Source: JACVRW01 sp963819115
GTDB taxonomy: Bacteria; Actinomycetota; Thermoleophilia; Solirubrobacterales; Thermoleophilaceae
Assembly (NCBI GenBank): GCA_963819115.1
Contig: CAWFUR010000011.1
Location: 2,046,001-2,110,000, forward strand
DNA: 64,000 nt
Direction: 5' to 3'
Shown here: piece after piece, positions 17,868 through 28,482 of the stretch
How the letters are laid out: each line of letters starts with the position of its first letter
Position numbering within the stretch: the stretch's first letter is position 1
Notes under the pieces: model-generated
Databases searched by the model: none
Told to the model about the DNA's origin: nothing
The model's input: the letters and a program-made list of their open reading frames with translations, nothing else
Program-made: the position numbers and the translations under genes

Positions 17868-19033
17868 GGGCGCTGGTCGAGCACCGTGTCGAGCGCGGTG
17901 GGAAGGGCCTCGTCGCGCGCGGTGCGGGGGTTGTCCCTGGCCTTCACCGCGGGCTTGATGCCCTTCTTCGTGATGGTCTCGCCGTTCGGGAGGTAGTAGT
18001 TGGCCACGGTGAGGTCCAGCAGGCCGCCGTTGGAGAGCTCCATCATCTCCTGCACCAGTCCCTTGCCGTAGGTGGTGGTGCCCACGACCGTCGCGCGCTT
18101 CCTGTCGCGCAGCGCGCCGGTCACGATCTCCGAGGCGCTGGCGCTGCCGCCGTCCACGAGCACCACCACCGGGATCTTGGGACTGATGGCCCCGCCCGCG
18201 GCGTCCTCGGTGCGCTCGCTCCGCGAGCGGCCCCGGACGGAGACGATCTTGCCCTTCTCGATGAAGATGCTCGCCACCTGCACCCCCTCGGTGAGGAGGC
18301 CCCCGCCGTTGCCGCGCAGGTCGAGCACGATCGCCTTGGCGCCCTTCTTCAGCACCTTGTCCACCTGGTGGCGCAGGAAGCCGTGTGCGCCCGAGCTGAA
18401 CCCGGTGAGGCGCACCACGCCGACCTTGGTGCCGTTGTGCGTCACGACCCGCCCCTCGGCCACGGGGATGTCGATGCGCTCGCGCCGCACGCGCAGCGTC
18501 CGCGGCTTGCCGTCGCCACCGGAGACCACACCGAGCTTCACCGAGGTGCCCGAGGGCCCCTTGATGCGCGCCACCGCCACGTCGCTGCTGAGCCCTGCGA
18601 TGGAGCGGCCGTTCACCTCCACGATCAGGTCGTCCTTCATGATGCCGGCGCGGTGGGCGGGTGAGGCGCCGAACACGCGCAGCACCCGCAGGCCGCGCTT
18701 CGCCTCCTCCACGCTCATTCCCACGCCCTCGAACTCCCCGTGCACGTCCTCCTGGAAGCGCGCGGCCTGCTCCGGGGTGAGGTAATGCGAGAACTGGTCC
18801 CCGAGCGACTCCACCATCCCGTTCAGCGAGCCGTTCTCCAGCTTCTTCCGGTCCACCTTCCTGTAGAAGTTGTCCTCGATCGAGGACGTGACCTCGGCCC
18901 GCAGCGCGCGATCGTCGTTCACCAGCGTGTCGCGGATCGGCCCGGGCAGATGCTCGGGATGCCCGCCCAGCCAGATGCCTCCCGCCAGGACGGCGAGGAG
19001 GGCGACGATCAGGAGTACCGGGCGGGATCTCAC
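17864..19033 (-). CDS. ctpA: S41 carboxyl-terminal processing protease with PDZ domain
   Basis: This is a 389-residue protein. An N-terminal membrane anchor (VLLIVALLAVLAGGIWLGG) leads to a PDZ domain (GVGMSVEEAKRGLRVLRVFG..., IMKDDLIVEVNG). The protease core has DLRGNGGGLL, the catalytic Ser in GGSASASEIVTGAL and the Lys in TTYGKGLVQ. It lies directly after ftsE-ftsX, a common arrangement in Gram-positive lineages, where such proteases help control cell-wall hydrolysis. Its action is on the outer face of the membrane. Confidence 0.93.
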   Translation of the reverse strand: MRSRPVLLIVALLAVLAGGIWLGGHPEHLPGPIRDTLVNDDRALRAEVTSSIEDNFYRKVDRKKLENGSLNGMVESLGDQFSHYLTPEQAARFQEDVHGEFEGVGMSVEEAKRGLRVLRVFGASPAHRAGIMKDDLIVEVNGRSIAGLSSDVAVARIKGPSGTSVKLGVVSGGDGKPRTLRVRRERIDIPVAEGRVVTHNGTKVGVVRLTGFSSGAHGFLRHQVDKVLKKGAKAIVLDLRGNGGGLLTEGVQVASIFIEKGKIVSVRGRSRSERTEDAAGGAISPKIPVVVLVDGGSASASEIVTGALRDRKRATVVGTTTYGKGLVQEMMELSNGGLLDLTVANYYLPNGETITKKGIKPAVKARDNPRTARDEALPTALDTVLDQRP

Positions 19034-19077
19034 GGCAACGGGAGGGTAGTGAGCGGGCCCGGGCCGCGGGCCGAACG

Positions 19078-19968
19078 CTAGACGCGCAGGAAGCGGCGCA
19101 GGGTGATGCCGCTGCCGATGGCCGACACCGTGATGCAGGCGAGCATGAGCAGCACCACGAGCAGCGGGAAGTCGATCGTGTTCGGCGCGGCCAGCAGCGC
19201 GAAGCGGTCGGACAGGGGATCGATGAACGTCTCCTTGGCGATCGTCAGGAGGAGCACCGCCAGGAGGCCGCCGAAGAAGCCAACGATCACGCCCTCGATC
19301 ACGAACGGCCAGCGGATGAACCAGTTGGTGGCGCCAACCAGCTTCATCACCTCCACCTCACGCCGACGTGCGAACACGGACAGGCGGATGGTGTTGGCGA
19401 TCAGGGCGATCGAGGCGAACAGCAGCAGGATGGCCATCCCCGCGGTGAGGGCCTTCACCATCCCCGTGGCCGACAGGATCTTGTTCGTCTCGTCCTCGCG
19501 GTTGCGCACCTCGTCGATGGCCGCGAAGCGCGGCTTGCCCCCGGGCTCGAGGGCCACCACGATGCTGTGCAGCTGATCCGGGTCGTCCGGGGTGACCCGG
19601 AACGAAGCGGGCAGCGGGTTGGCTCCCAGCAGCGCGGTGCCCGCGTCGAAGGCGCCGGGGTTCTTGTCCTTCGCGCGCTTTAGCGCCTCGGCCTTCGAGA
19701 TGTACTCCACGGACTTGACGCCCGCGGTGGCCTCGAGCTCGCGCTTGAGCTCCGACTGCTGGGCCTGGGTGGCGGAATCCTTCACGTATACGTCGGCCAC
19801 CACCCGGCTGCGCACCGCGTTTGCCGTGCCCGTGGTGGCCTGGACGATCGGGATGAACACCCCGAGCACGAGTGCGGTGAGCAGCACGGTGAGCAGCGCG
19901 GCCAGGGCAGGCGCGGAGCTGCGGCGCAGGCCGCGCAGCGCCTCGCGGAGGAAGAAGGCGGCGCGCAT
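19078..19968 (-). CDS. ftsX: cell-division ABC-type permease FtsX
   Basis: This is a 296-residue protein. One N-terminal helix (ALAALLTVLLTALVLGVFIP) is followed by an extracellular domain (ADVYVKDSATQAQQSELKRE...). Three C-terminal helices and the FtsX-type segment RREVEVMKLVGATNWFIRWP complete it. FtsX relays ATP hydrolysis by FtsE to periplasmic or wall hydrolases. It lies 48 bp after ftsE. Confidence 0.95.
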   Translation of the reverse strand: MRAAFFLREALRGLRRSSAPALAALLTVLLTALVLGVFIPIVQATTGTANAVRSRVVADVYVKDSATQAQQSELKRELEATAGVKSVEYISKAEALKRAKDKNPGAFDAGTALLGANPLPASFRVTPDDPDQLHSIVVALEPGGKPRFAAIDEVRNREDETNKILSATGMVKALTAGMAILLLFASIALIANTIRLSVFARRREVEVMKLVGATNWFIRWPFVIEGVIVGFFGGLLAVLLLTIAKETFIDPLSDRFALLAAPNTIDFPLLVVLLMLACITVSAIGSGITLRRFLRV

Positions 19969-20016
19969 CGGCTAGTGGGCCTCCTCGAAACGGTTCCCCG
20001 GAGAGAGAAGGTCCAC

Positions 20017-20838
20017 CTAGTTCGGGTGCCCCTCGTCGCCCACGCCCAGCTCCCCGCGCAGGCGCACGGCGAACTCGGTGGTGGACTCGTCCGGGCGGTA
20101 GAGGCCCGAGAGCTCGTCGCGGATGATGCGTCCCTCGCGCAGCTCGATCACCCGCCGGCGCATCTTGTCCACCATCTCCTTGTCGTGGGTGGCCACGATC
20201 ACGGTGGTGCCGGTGCGGTTGATCCGGTAGATCAGCTGCATGATCCCGATGGAGGTCTCGGGGTCCAGGTTTCCGGTGGGCTCGTCGGCCAGCACGAGCG
20301 GCGGGTGGTTCACGAAGGCGCGGGCGATCGACACGCGCTGCTGCTCCCCGCCCGACAGCTCGTCGGGGAAGTTGTGGAGCTTCGTGGACAGGCCCACGAG
20401 GCGCAGGATGTCCGGCACCTTGCGCCGGATCTCCTGGCGGCTCTCGCCGATCACCTGGAGCGAGTAGGCCACGTTGTCGTAGATGGTCCGGTTCGGCAGG
20501 AGCTTGTAGTCCTGGAACACCACGCCGAGGTTGCGGCGCAGGTAGGGCACGCGCGAGCGCGGAATGCCGCTCAGCTCACGGCCGGCGATGGAGATCTCGC
20601 CCCGGCTGGCCTCCAGCTCCATGAGCAGCAGGCGAATGCAGGTGGACTTGCCGCAGCCGGTGGGCCCGACCAGGAACACGAACTCGCCGCGGCCGATGCG
20701 CATGGAGGCGCCGTCGAGGCCGACGGAGCCGCCGTCGTAGACCTTGCTCACGTTCTTGAACTCGACGACCGGGACATCGGTGCCACGCGGCTGCCGGCGC
20801 GCCCCTGGGTGCGCCGCTTCGGTGTGAACGGAATCCAT
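20017..20838 (-). CDS. ftsE: cell-division ATP-binding protein FtsE
   Basis: This is a 273-residue ABC ATPase. It has Walker A GPTGCGKST, Q loop VVFQDYKLLPNRT, signature LSGGEQQRVSIARAF, Walker B LVLADEPTGNLD and the switch His in VATHDKEM. The ATG at 20838 is preferred because the extra 20 residues of a longer frame are not FtsE-like; even so the N-terminus carries about 20 residues ahead of VVEFKNVSKVY. A 20-residue tail follows the usual end. Confidence 0.93.
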   Translation of the reverse strand: MDSVHTEAAHPGARRQPRGTDVPVVEFKNVSKVYDGGSVGLDGASMRIGRGEFVFLVGPTGCGKSTCIRLLLMELEASRGEISIAGRELSGIPRSRVPYLRRNLGVVFQDYKLLPNRTIYDNVAYSLQVIGESRQEIRRKVPDILRLVGLSTKLHNFPDELSGGEQQRVSIARAFVNHPPLVLADEPTGNLDPETSIGIMQLIYRINRTGTTVIVATHDKEMVDKMRRRVIELREGRIIRDELSGLYRPDESTTEFAVRLRGELGVGDEGHPN

Positions 20839-20905
20839 CCGAGGGTGATTCTTAGCGAAAAGCCCTGCGTAGAGCCGCCGGTGCAACCTCGTGTGCACAT
20901 GACAT

Positions 20906-20948
20906 GGTCCGGTGCTCGCCCGGCCAACGCCCGGGCTGCGCTCCTCCC
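20906..20948 (-). repeat. 43-bp hairpin repeat, copy C (diverged)
   Basis: This copy has the same ends as A, B and D but its hairpin reads CCCGGGCGTTGGCCGGG (minus strand). Arms changed on both sides still pair over five bases. It starts at the last base of the RibD-like stop codon and runs toward ftsE. Confidence 0.8.
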
Positions 20949-21694
20949 TAGGGTCTCTTCACCCGCCACCGCGTGAAGAGGTCTCCCCCGCCTTCCGCCA
21001 GGGAAATCAGCTCCAATTCGGCCGGCTCCACGAGCTCCCGGCCGGCCACGATCGTGAGCGCCGCGGCACCGGCCAGCACCGTGGGGTGAAGGGTCAGGAA
21101 GAGCTCGTCCACCAGCCCGGCCGCGAACAGGAACGAGTTGAGCGTGGGGCCGCCCTCGCACAGGACCGAGCGCACGCCGTGGTCGCTGCGCAGGCGCGCC
21201 ATCAGCAGCGGCAGGTCGTCCCCAACGCGCTCGTACACCACCTGCTCTCCGGTGCCGGGCACGGTGTCTTCCGAGCCGGTGGCCACCACCACCCGCTGGG
21301 AGGGCTCGCCGAGCAGCGGCAGGTCCCGGGGAAGGTCGAGGCGCCCGGACACCACCACCGCCACGGCCTCGCGCTCGAGGCCCTCGGCCTCGCGCTTGTC
21401 GCGCAGCTCGTCCGTCTTCACCATCGCGCCGTAGCGCTCCGCGCGGGCCGTGCCGGCACCCACCATCACCGCATCCGCCTGAGTCCGGAGGTGGTGGAAC
21501 AGCTCGCGGTCGAGGTCCGATGACAGCCCCTCCGTGCGCCAGTCGACGGCCGCCTTGCCGTCGAGCGTGGAGACCATGTTGAGCACCAGATAGGGCCGAT
21601 CCGGAGGCGCCTGGCCCGAGAGCCGCAGGCCCGACGCCAGGTCCGGCGGCGATGTGGCGCGTGACTCGGGGTAGAGAAGCCGCACGGAGGGCAA
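20948..21694 (-). CDS. RibD C-terminal/dihydrofolate reductase-fold pyrimidine reductase-like protein
   Basis: This is a 248-residue protein containing only the reductase half of RibD. PYLVLNMVSTLDGKAA and LRTQADAVMVGAGTARAERYG are the NADPH- and substrate-binding motifs; SVLCEGGPTLNSFLFAAGLV and LFLTLHPTVLAG close the fold. No deaminase domain is present. It may reduce the riboflavin-pathway pyrimidine or a related deazaflavin intermediate. A TTG start at 21694 is used; a GTG at 21685 is an alternative. Confidence 0.85.
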   Translation of the reverse strand: MPSVRLLYPESRATSPPDLASGLRLSGQAPPDRPYLVLNMVSTLDGKAAVDWRTEGLSSDLDRELFHHLRTQADAVMVGAGTARAERYGAMVKTDELRDKREAEGLEREAVAVVVSGRLDLPRDLPLLGEPSQRVVVATGSEDTVPGTGEQVVYERVGDDLPLLMARLRSDHGVRSVLCEGGPTLNSFLFAAGLVDELFLTLHPTVLAGAAALTIVAGRELVEPAELELISLAEGGGDLFTRWRVKRP

Positions 21695-21695
21695 C

Positions 21696-22730
21696 CTAGT
21701 TGGAGCGCAGCACGCAGTACCCGGGGAACTCGAAGTTCGACGAGTTGAGGCCCCGGCCGGCGCGGTAGATGCCCCCGTCCGAGGGGCGCTCCATCACGAA
21801 GGCGTTCTCCACCCCGCAGCACTCGCCGCGCTGGCTGACGCGGGCACGGCGCGACACCACCTGGAGCAGCCCGGCGGCCGCCCGGCGCCCGTGGGCGTCG
21901 GTCCGGAAGCGCGCGCTGCCACTCCGGTTCCGCACCACCCACCTCGGGCGCAGCACCGTGCGCTTGTCCCCCTTGCAGTAGGAGCGCCAGCCCGCAGGGT
22001 CATGCGGGCCGCAGGCAAACGGCTTGTTGAACACGATCCGCTCCGGGTCGGCGGGATCGACCTGGGTGATCGCGTTGTCGATCGCGAACGCGGGCCGGGC
22101 CCTGAACACGCCGCCGACGTTCACCGACGTGGCCCACTCCTCGTACACCGAGTGGCAGCCCGGGTCCGGCAGAAGGCGCATGCGGGCCGGCCGCGGAGCT
22201 CCGGGACAGTTCGGCACGGCCGCTCCGAAGTCGGCCATCACGCGGGTGTGGGCGAGAAGGCGCCGGCCCCGGAAGAGCCAGGTCTCGAGCGAGTGGAAGC
22301 GCACGGCGCCGCGCCGGGGCGACCCCGAGCCCTGGTGGAGGACCGTCATCCACGAGAGGCCCTTGCGGTCGTCGTTCACCACGAAAACCTTGAAGCCGGC
22401 GTGCGGCTCGTCGCTGCCCGCGTAGGCGCCGATTGGCCCCAGCGCGGGCATGCCGGTGCGCCGGAACATCCGGAAGGCTCGCGGATTGGACCCGTGCTCA
22501 TGCCCGAACGCGCAGTGGTACGCGGGATCGACGGGCGGATGCCACGTGGGCCAAGTGTGCCCGCCGCGGGTCACGGTGTAGCGGTCGTGCACCCACTCGG
22601 CGCAGATCGGCGTGCCGTCGGGCGCGCGCGCCTTCGTGTGGTCCACCGGATCGGGCGCGCCGGCCGCGGCCACGGTGCACGGGGCCGCGAGCCAGAACAC
22701 GATCGCACGCGTCAGGAGCGAACGGCGCAA
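21696..22730 (-). CDS. secreted protein of unknown function
   Basis: The 344-residue protein starts with a signal-like segment (RRSLLTRAIVFWLAAPCTVAAAG). The mature part is rich in His, Trp and Cys: WPTWHPPVDPAYHCAFGHEH, PNCPGAPRPARMRLLPDPGC, and a Cys-rich end (RGECCGVENAFV, FPGYCV). Ten or so cysteines suggest disulfides outside the cell. The TTG at 22730 overlaps the nadA stop region; no strong ribosome-binding site decides the start. I do not recognise the family. Confidence 0.7.
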   Translation of the reverse strand: MRRSLLTRAIVFWLAAPCTVAAAGAPDPVDHTKARAPDGTPICAEWVHDRYTVTRGGHTWPTWHPPVDPAYHCAFGHEHGSNPRAFRMFRRTGMPALGPIGAYAGSDEPHAGFKVFVVNDDRKGLSWMTVLHQGSGSPRRGAVRFHSLETWLFRGRRLLAHTRVMADFGAAVPNCPGAPRPARMRLLPDPGCHSVYEEWATSVNVGGVFRARPAFAIDNAITQVDPADPERIVFNKPFACGPHDPAGWRSYCKGDKRTVLRPRWVVRNRSGSARFRTDAHGRRAAAGLLQVVSRRARVSQRGECCGVENAFVMERPSDGGIYRAGRGLNSSNFEFPGYCVLRSN

Positions 22731-22732
22731 GC

Positions 22733-23737
22733 TCAGGGCGTGATCGCGACCATGCGCTCGATCGGCACCCGGGCGCGCGCGGCCACGGCCGGGTCGACGC
22801 GCACCTGCGGGCTCAGGTCGCGCAAGGCGTCGCGGAGCTTCGGCAGCGTGATCATCTTCATGTAGCGGCAGCTGGCCGCGCGGTTCGCCGGGATGAAGCT
22901 CTTGCCCGGGTTCTCCTGCTCGAGCGGGTAGAGCATGCCCGTTTCCGTGGCCACGATGAACTCCTCGGCATCGGAGCCGCGGGCGAAGTCGAGCATCCCC
23001 CCGGTGGACAGCATGTGGGTGTGCTCGGCGTCCACGTCCCCCGAGGCCACGTACTCCATCACCTGGGTGGTGCACCCGCACTCGGGATGGATGAGGAACT
23101 CGGCGCCGGGGTGCGCCTCGCGCACGTCCGTGATGTCCGACGGGCGGATGCCGGCGTGCACGTGGCACTCGCCGTCCCAGACCTGCATGCGCCGGCCCGT
23201 GACACGCTCCACGTAGGCCCCGAGCCACATGTCTGGGCCAAACAGGATCTCCGTGTCCTCACCGTGTTCGCGCCAGATGTGCTCCACCACCTGTACGGCG
23301 TTGGAGGAGGTGCAGCAGTAGTCGGTCTCGGCCTTCACCTCCGCGGTGGTGTTCACGTACATCACCACGAGCGCCCCGGGGTGCTCCGCCTTCCACGCAC
23401 GCAGCTGGTCCGCCGTGATCGAGTCGGCGAGCGAGCAGCCGGCGTCGAGGTCGGGGAGCAGAACGGTCTTCTCCGGGCTCAGGATCGAGGCCGTCTCGGC
23501 CATGAAGTGGACGCCGCAGAAGGCGATCACGTCCGCCTCGGTGTCCGCCGCCTTGCGGGAGAGGCCGAGCGAGTCGCCCACGAAGTGGGCCACGTCCTGG
23601 ACCTCCGGCACCTGGTAGTTGTGGGCCAGGATCACCGCGTTCCGGGCCTCGGCGAGCGCTCGTACCTCGCTCTTCAGCGCCGGAATGTTCTCGAGCGTTA
23701 GCGGTGTGCCCGCGCCGGGAATCGTCTGGGACTGCAT
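22733..23737 (-). CDS. nadA: quinolinate synthase NadA
   Basis: This is a 334-residue protein. It has VILAHNYQVPEVQDVAHFVG and the three cysteines that hold the 4Fe-4S cluster: IAFCGVHFMAETA, HPECGCTTQVM and AASCRYMKM. It condenses iminoaspartate with dihydroxyacetone phosphate to quinolinate in NAD synthesis. The ATG at 23737 has GAGG nine bases upstream and is preferred over a longer frame. nadC lies 69 bp upstream. nadB, which would make iminoaspartate, is not next to them. Confidence 0.96.
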   Translation of the reverse strand: MQSQTIPGAGTPLTLENIPALKSEVRALAEARNAVILAHNYQVPEVQDVAHFVGDSLGLSRKAADTEADVIAFCGVHFMAETASILSPEKTVLLPDLDAGCSLADSITADQLRAWKAEHPGALVVMYVNTTAEVKAETDYCCTSSNAVQVVEHIWREHGEDTEILFGPDMWLGAYVERVTGRRMQVWDGECHVHAGIRPSDITDVREAHPGAEFLIHPECGCTTQVMEYVASGDVDAEHTHMLSTGGMLDFARGSDAEEFIVATETGMLYPLEQENPGKSFIPANRAASCRYMKMITLPKLRDALRDLSPQVRVDPAVAARARVPIERMVAITP

Positions 23738-23806
23738 GTTTCGAACCTCGCTCGGTGTCGAAATGAAGCCTCGGCCCAAAACGGAGGCGTTGGCTGACCT
23801 CAAAGT

Positions 23807-24637
23807 CTAGAGCCGTCGGCCGTCCTTCTTCAGTAGAAGGCTCACATCCAGCGCCGGAGCGGAATGGGTCAGGGCACCGACGCTGATCCAGTCCACGCCC
23901 GTCTCGGCCACGCTGCGCACCGTCTCCAGGGTCACCCCACCCGACGCCTCGGTGTCCGCCCTGCCGGCCACGAGGTCCACCGCCCGGCGCAGCCCGGCAG
24001 GATCCATGTTGTCCAGCAGCAGCCGCGAGGCCCCTGCGGCCAGCGCCTCCCCCACCTCCTCGAGCGTGGAGCACTCGACCTCCACGGCGATGCCCTCGGG
24101 AGCGCCGGCCAGCGCCAGCCGGGTGGCCTCCCCCACCCCGCCGGCCAGCGCCGAGTGGTTCTCCTTGATCAGCACTGCGTCGTAGAGGCCGCGCCGGTGG
24201 TTCACGGCCCCCCCGGCGCGTACCGCGTCCTTCTCCAGGTCGCGCAGCCCCGGGGTGGTCTTGCGGGTGTCGAGGATGCGCGCGCCCGTGCCCTCCACGG
24301 CCTGTACGAAGCGGGCCGCGAGGGTGGCCACCCCGCCCAGGCGCCCGAGGAAGTTGAGCGCGGTGCGCTCGGCGGTGAGGATCGAGCCCGCTGCGCCGGA
24401 CACCTCGGCCAGCGGCCCCGGCTCGCGCCAGCCGGAGGCGTCGGCCAGCGCGGTGAACTCGAGCGAAGGGTCCACCCGCAGGAACACCTCGCGCGCCACG
24501 TCCAGCCCCGCGGGAACCCCGGGCGCGCGCTGCTCGATCACGGCGGTGGCCGTGGCCCCCCGGGGCACCACCAGCCGCGTGGTCAGATCCCCTGCCCCCA
24601 CGTCCTCCGCCAGGGCGATGTCGATCACGTCGGGCAC
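23807..24637 (-). CDS. nadC: nicotinate-nucleotide diphosphorylase (carboxylating) NadC
   Basis: This is a 276-residue protein of normal length. EDVGAGDLTTRLV, ERTALNFLGRLGGVATLAAR, ILDTRKTTPGLRDLEK and VLIKENHSALAGG are the family's conserved blocks, with the active-site Arg, Lys and His residues for quinolinate and PRPP. It converts quinolinate to nicotinate mononucleotide. The GTG start lies 15 bp after ftsH, and nadA follows, so the three genes look co-transcribed. Confidence 0.96.
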   Translation of the reverse strand: MPDVIDIALAEDVGAGDLTTRLVVPRGATATAVIEQRAPGVPAGLDVAREVFLRVDPSLEFTALADASGWREPGPLAEVSGAAGSILTAERTALNFLGRLGGVATLAARFVQAVEGTGARILDTRKTTPGLRDLEKDAVRAGGAVNHRRGLYDAVLIKENHSALAGGVGEATRLALAGAPEGIAVEVECSTLEEVGEALAAGASRLLLDNMDPAGLRRAVDLVAGRADTEASGGVTLETVRSVAETGVDWISVGALTHSAPALDVSLLLKKDGRRL

Positions 24638-24652
24638 GGACGGCGAGATGGG

Positions 24653-26629
<1,977 letters not shown>

Positions 26630-26706
26630 GCGACGGATGCTACGTCACGGAGCGCGGGCTTGGGGGATTTCTACGAGGACGCGGCGCCTCCCGGCACGCG
26701 TGCGAC

Positions 26707-26731
26707 GTTTCCGATCACATTGATCCGAAAC
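26707..26731. promoter_or_regulatory. 25-bp imperfect palindrome upstream of ftsH
   Basis: GTTTCCGATCA-CAT-TGATCCGAAAC is an 11-bp inverted repeat with one mismatch, 78 bp before the ftsH start. It sits in the only non-coding stretch ahead of the ftsH-nadC-nadA run, so it is a candidate operator. It does not match the CIRCE heat-shock element. Confidence 0.45.
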
Positions 26732-26751
26732 GACGACCTCGATTTCTAGGG

Positions 26752-26769
26752 CCGGGCTGCGAGGCCCGG
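26752..26769 (-). terminator. hairpin after the 66-aa/VOC gene pair
   Basis: CCGGGC-TGCGAG-GCCCGG forms a 6-bp GC stem a few bases beyond the stop of the 66-residue gene. There is no clear T tract, so it is a weak terminator candidate. Confidence 0.4.
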
Positions 26770-26775
26770 TTCGGC

Positions 26776-26976
26776 TCAGGCGCTCGCCACCTGCCCGCTC
26801 TTCTCCATGTAGCGCCCGGCCCGCTCCGACGCCTCGTCCGGACTGCTGCCGCCCTCGCGCGCCGTGATGTAGGCGGCGTACCACCCCGACCAGTGGTGCG
26901 GCGGCGCGCTGGCCTCGTACGCGCCGTGGTGCTCCTCCGCCTCGCGCAGAAGTTCCGTCAGCTTCGTGACATCCAT
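26776..26976 (-). CDS. 66-residue conserved protein following a VOC protein
   Basis: This short protein (MDVTKLTELLREAEEHHGAY, then SAPPHHWSGWYAAYITAREG) resembles the C-terminal module often found fused or adjacent to bleomycin-resistance/VOC proteins in actinobacteria. The VOC gene is 31 bp upstream on the same strand, consistent with a split version. An ATG at 26976 with AGGAAAGG upstream supports the start. The function is unknown. Confidence 0.75.
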   Translation of the reverse strand: MDVTKLTELLREAEEHHGAYEASAPPHHWSGWYAAYITAREGGSSPDEASERAGRYMEKSGQVASA

Positions 26977-27007
26977 GGTTCGACCCTTTCCTCGTCGGTG
27001 GTTCCGG

Positions 27008-27451
27008 TCAGCGTCCGGGCAGCCTGGTCCTGATCTCCTGGAGCAGCCAGCCGTTCCCGTCGGGATCGCTGAACGGGGCCCACGAGCCGTAGTCGGCGTG
27101 CTCCGGAGCGGGGCCCGCGACCCGTGCCTCGGTTCCGGCATGGTGGAAGACCCCGCCCTCGTCGTGGAAGACCTCCCCGACGTCGATGCCCCGCTCCAGG
27201 AGCTCGGCCCGCGCCGCCTCCACATCAGTCACGGTGAGCTGCAGGCCCTCGATCGATCCCGGCGCGGCGGACGTGAGCCCCGTGCCGAAGATGATCGAGG
27301 CCTCGGAGCCGGGAGGCGTGAGCTGGACGACCCGAAAGTCGGGCCCGGTCACGAAGTCGGCGTCCAGCCGCCAGCCCATCCGTTCGTAGAAGCTCTTGGC
27401 CCGGTCTACGTCGGAAACGGGGAGGAGCACCACCTCGAGCTTCATGTCCAT
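27008..27451 (-). CDS. VOC-family (glyoxalase/bleomycin-resistance fold) protein
   Basis: This 147-residue protein has two beta-alpha-beta-beta-beta modules: KLEVVLLPVSDVDRAKSFYE with RMGWRLDADF, and GLQLTVTDVEAARAELLERG with SWAPFSDPDGNGWLLQEI. The first ATG (27451) is favoured by GGAGG eleven bases upstream. VOC proteins bind or isomerise small molecules; the substrate here is unknown. It heads a two-gene unit with the 66-residue protein. Confidence 0.9.
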   Translation of the reverse strand: MDMKLEVVLLPVSDVDRAKSFYERMGWRLDADFVTGPDFRVVQLTPPGSEASIIFGTGLTSAAPGSIEGLQLTVTDVEAARAELLERGIDVGEVFHDEGGVFHHAGTEARVAGPAPEHADYGSWAPFSDPDGNGWLLQEIRTRLPGR

Positions 27452-27497
27452 ATGGGTCTTGACCTCCGTACGGGGGATTTGTTGCCGGAAAACACGT

Positions 27498-27926
27498 TCA
27501 GTCGGTCCAGGGGCCGGTGCCACCCACGCGCTCCACGGCGATCCGCATGCGGACTCCCGGCGGCGGGTCGTCCATCGGCGGGAAGCGCACCTCGGGTCCG
27601 AGGTGCACGTGGGCGAGCTCCTGCAGCAGCTCGGCCGCACCGCCCTCCTCGATAGTGGCCGTGCCGCGGACCACCAGGTACTCGCGCAGGCCCGGAGGGC
27701 GGATCTTGCTGCCCTCGAATGAGATCACCACGCGCGGGTCGCGGCGCACGTTCTCGAGCTTGCGCTGGTGCGGGTTCAGGTGCGCGGTGAGCAGGTCGTC
27801 GCCGTCCACGGCCACCCAGACGCAGGTGACCTGTGGAGCGCCGTCCTCGTCGATCGTGACGAGGTGCCCGAGCGCGTCCGAGCCGATCAGCTCCTTGGCG
27901 CTTTCGGGAAGTGCGGTGGAGGTCAT
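27498..27926 (-). CDS. PPOX-class, probably F420-dependent, oxidoreductase
   Basis: This 142-residue split-barrel protein has LGHLVTIDEDGAPQVTCVWV, HLNPHQRKLENVRRDPRVVI and EYLVVRGTATIEEGG, the pattern of the Rv1155-like (F420-binding) group. It would reduce or oxidise a small molecule with deazaflavin. The ATG overlaps the upstream DUF4188 gene by four bases (ATGA) and has GAGG eight bases upstream. Confidence 0.88.
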   Translation of the reverse strand: MTSTALPESAKELIGSDALGHLVTIDEDGAPQVTCVWVAVDGDDLLTAHLNPHQRKLENVRRDPRVVISFEGSKIRPPGLREYLVVRGTATIEEGGAAELLQELAHVHLGPEVRFPPMDDPPPGVRMRIAVERVGGTGPWTD

Positions 27927-28450
27927 ACGTCGATCCTCTCGGTTGGGGCGCCCTCGGGGTAGGGCTCATCGCGAATTCCCGCCCGCCCCGCGGCCGTGGC
28001 CCTCCGCCCCGCGGCCGGAATCAGCTCCGTCACGGCCCCGAGGCCCACGGGCGGCATGTTGTTGTAGACGCTGTCGTAACCGCCGGCCGGCACCAGGTAG
28101 GTCTCGTGCCAGATGCCCACGTCGCCGCTGGACCCGACGCGCTTGTTGAACTCGACCCAGGCCGGCCAGTGGGCTCCGTCCTTGGAGCGCGCGTAGGCCT
28201 CGAGCTGCTCGAAGGAGCGCCAGTACTGGACGAGCATCGGGGTCCGCGGGCCGCCGACGTACCGGTTGGCGCCGAGGAACCCCGACTCGGGATGCGCCTC
28301 CAGCTCGCGAATCATCCGCGGCATGGCGAGGAAGACGGGGAGCCAGGTGCGGACCCTCAGCGGCTTGTTCACCCGCATGCCGATCAGGAAGACCACGAAG
28401 TCGCCCTCGATCGCGGCCGTCACCCGCCTGTCGATGACGCTCTGCCCCAT
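27923..28450 (-). CDS. DUF4188-family protein
   Basis: This 175-residue protein starts MGQSVIDRRVTAAIEGDFVV and has PVFLAMPRMIRELEAHPESG, QYWRSFEQLEAYARSKDGAH and IWHETYLVPAGGYDSVYNNM, which match the DUF4188 pattern (heme-type phenylacetaldoxime dehydratase-like fold). No enzymatic role can be assigned. It is coupled by overlap with the F420-type oxidoreductase. Confidence 0.85.
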   Translation of the reverse strand: MGQSVIDRRVTAAIEGDFVVFLIGMRVNKPLRVRTWLPVFLAMPRMIRELEAHPESGFLGANRYVGGPRTPMLVQYWRSFEQLEAYARSKDGAHWPAWVEFNKRVGSSGDVGIWHETYLVPAGGYDSVYNNMPPVGLGAVTELIPAAGRRATAAGRAGIRDEPYPEGAPTERIDV

Positions 28451-28482
28451 CGGCTCGAGTCTCCCACTTCGGCGCGGGCGCG

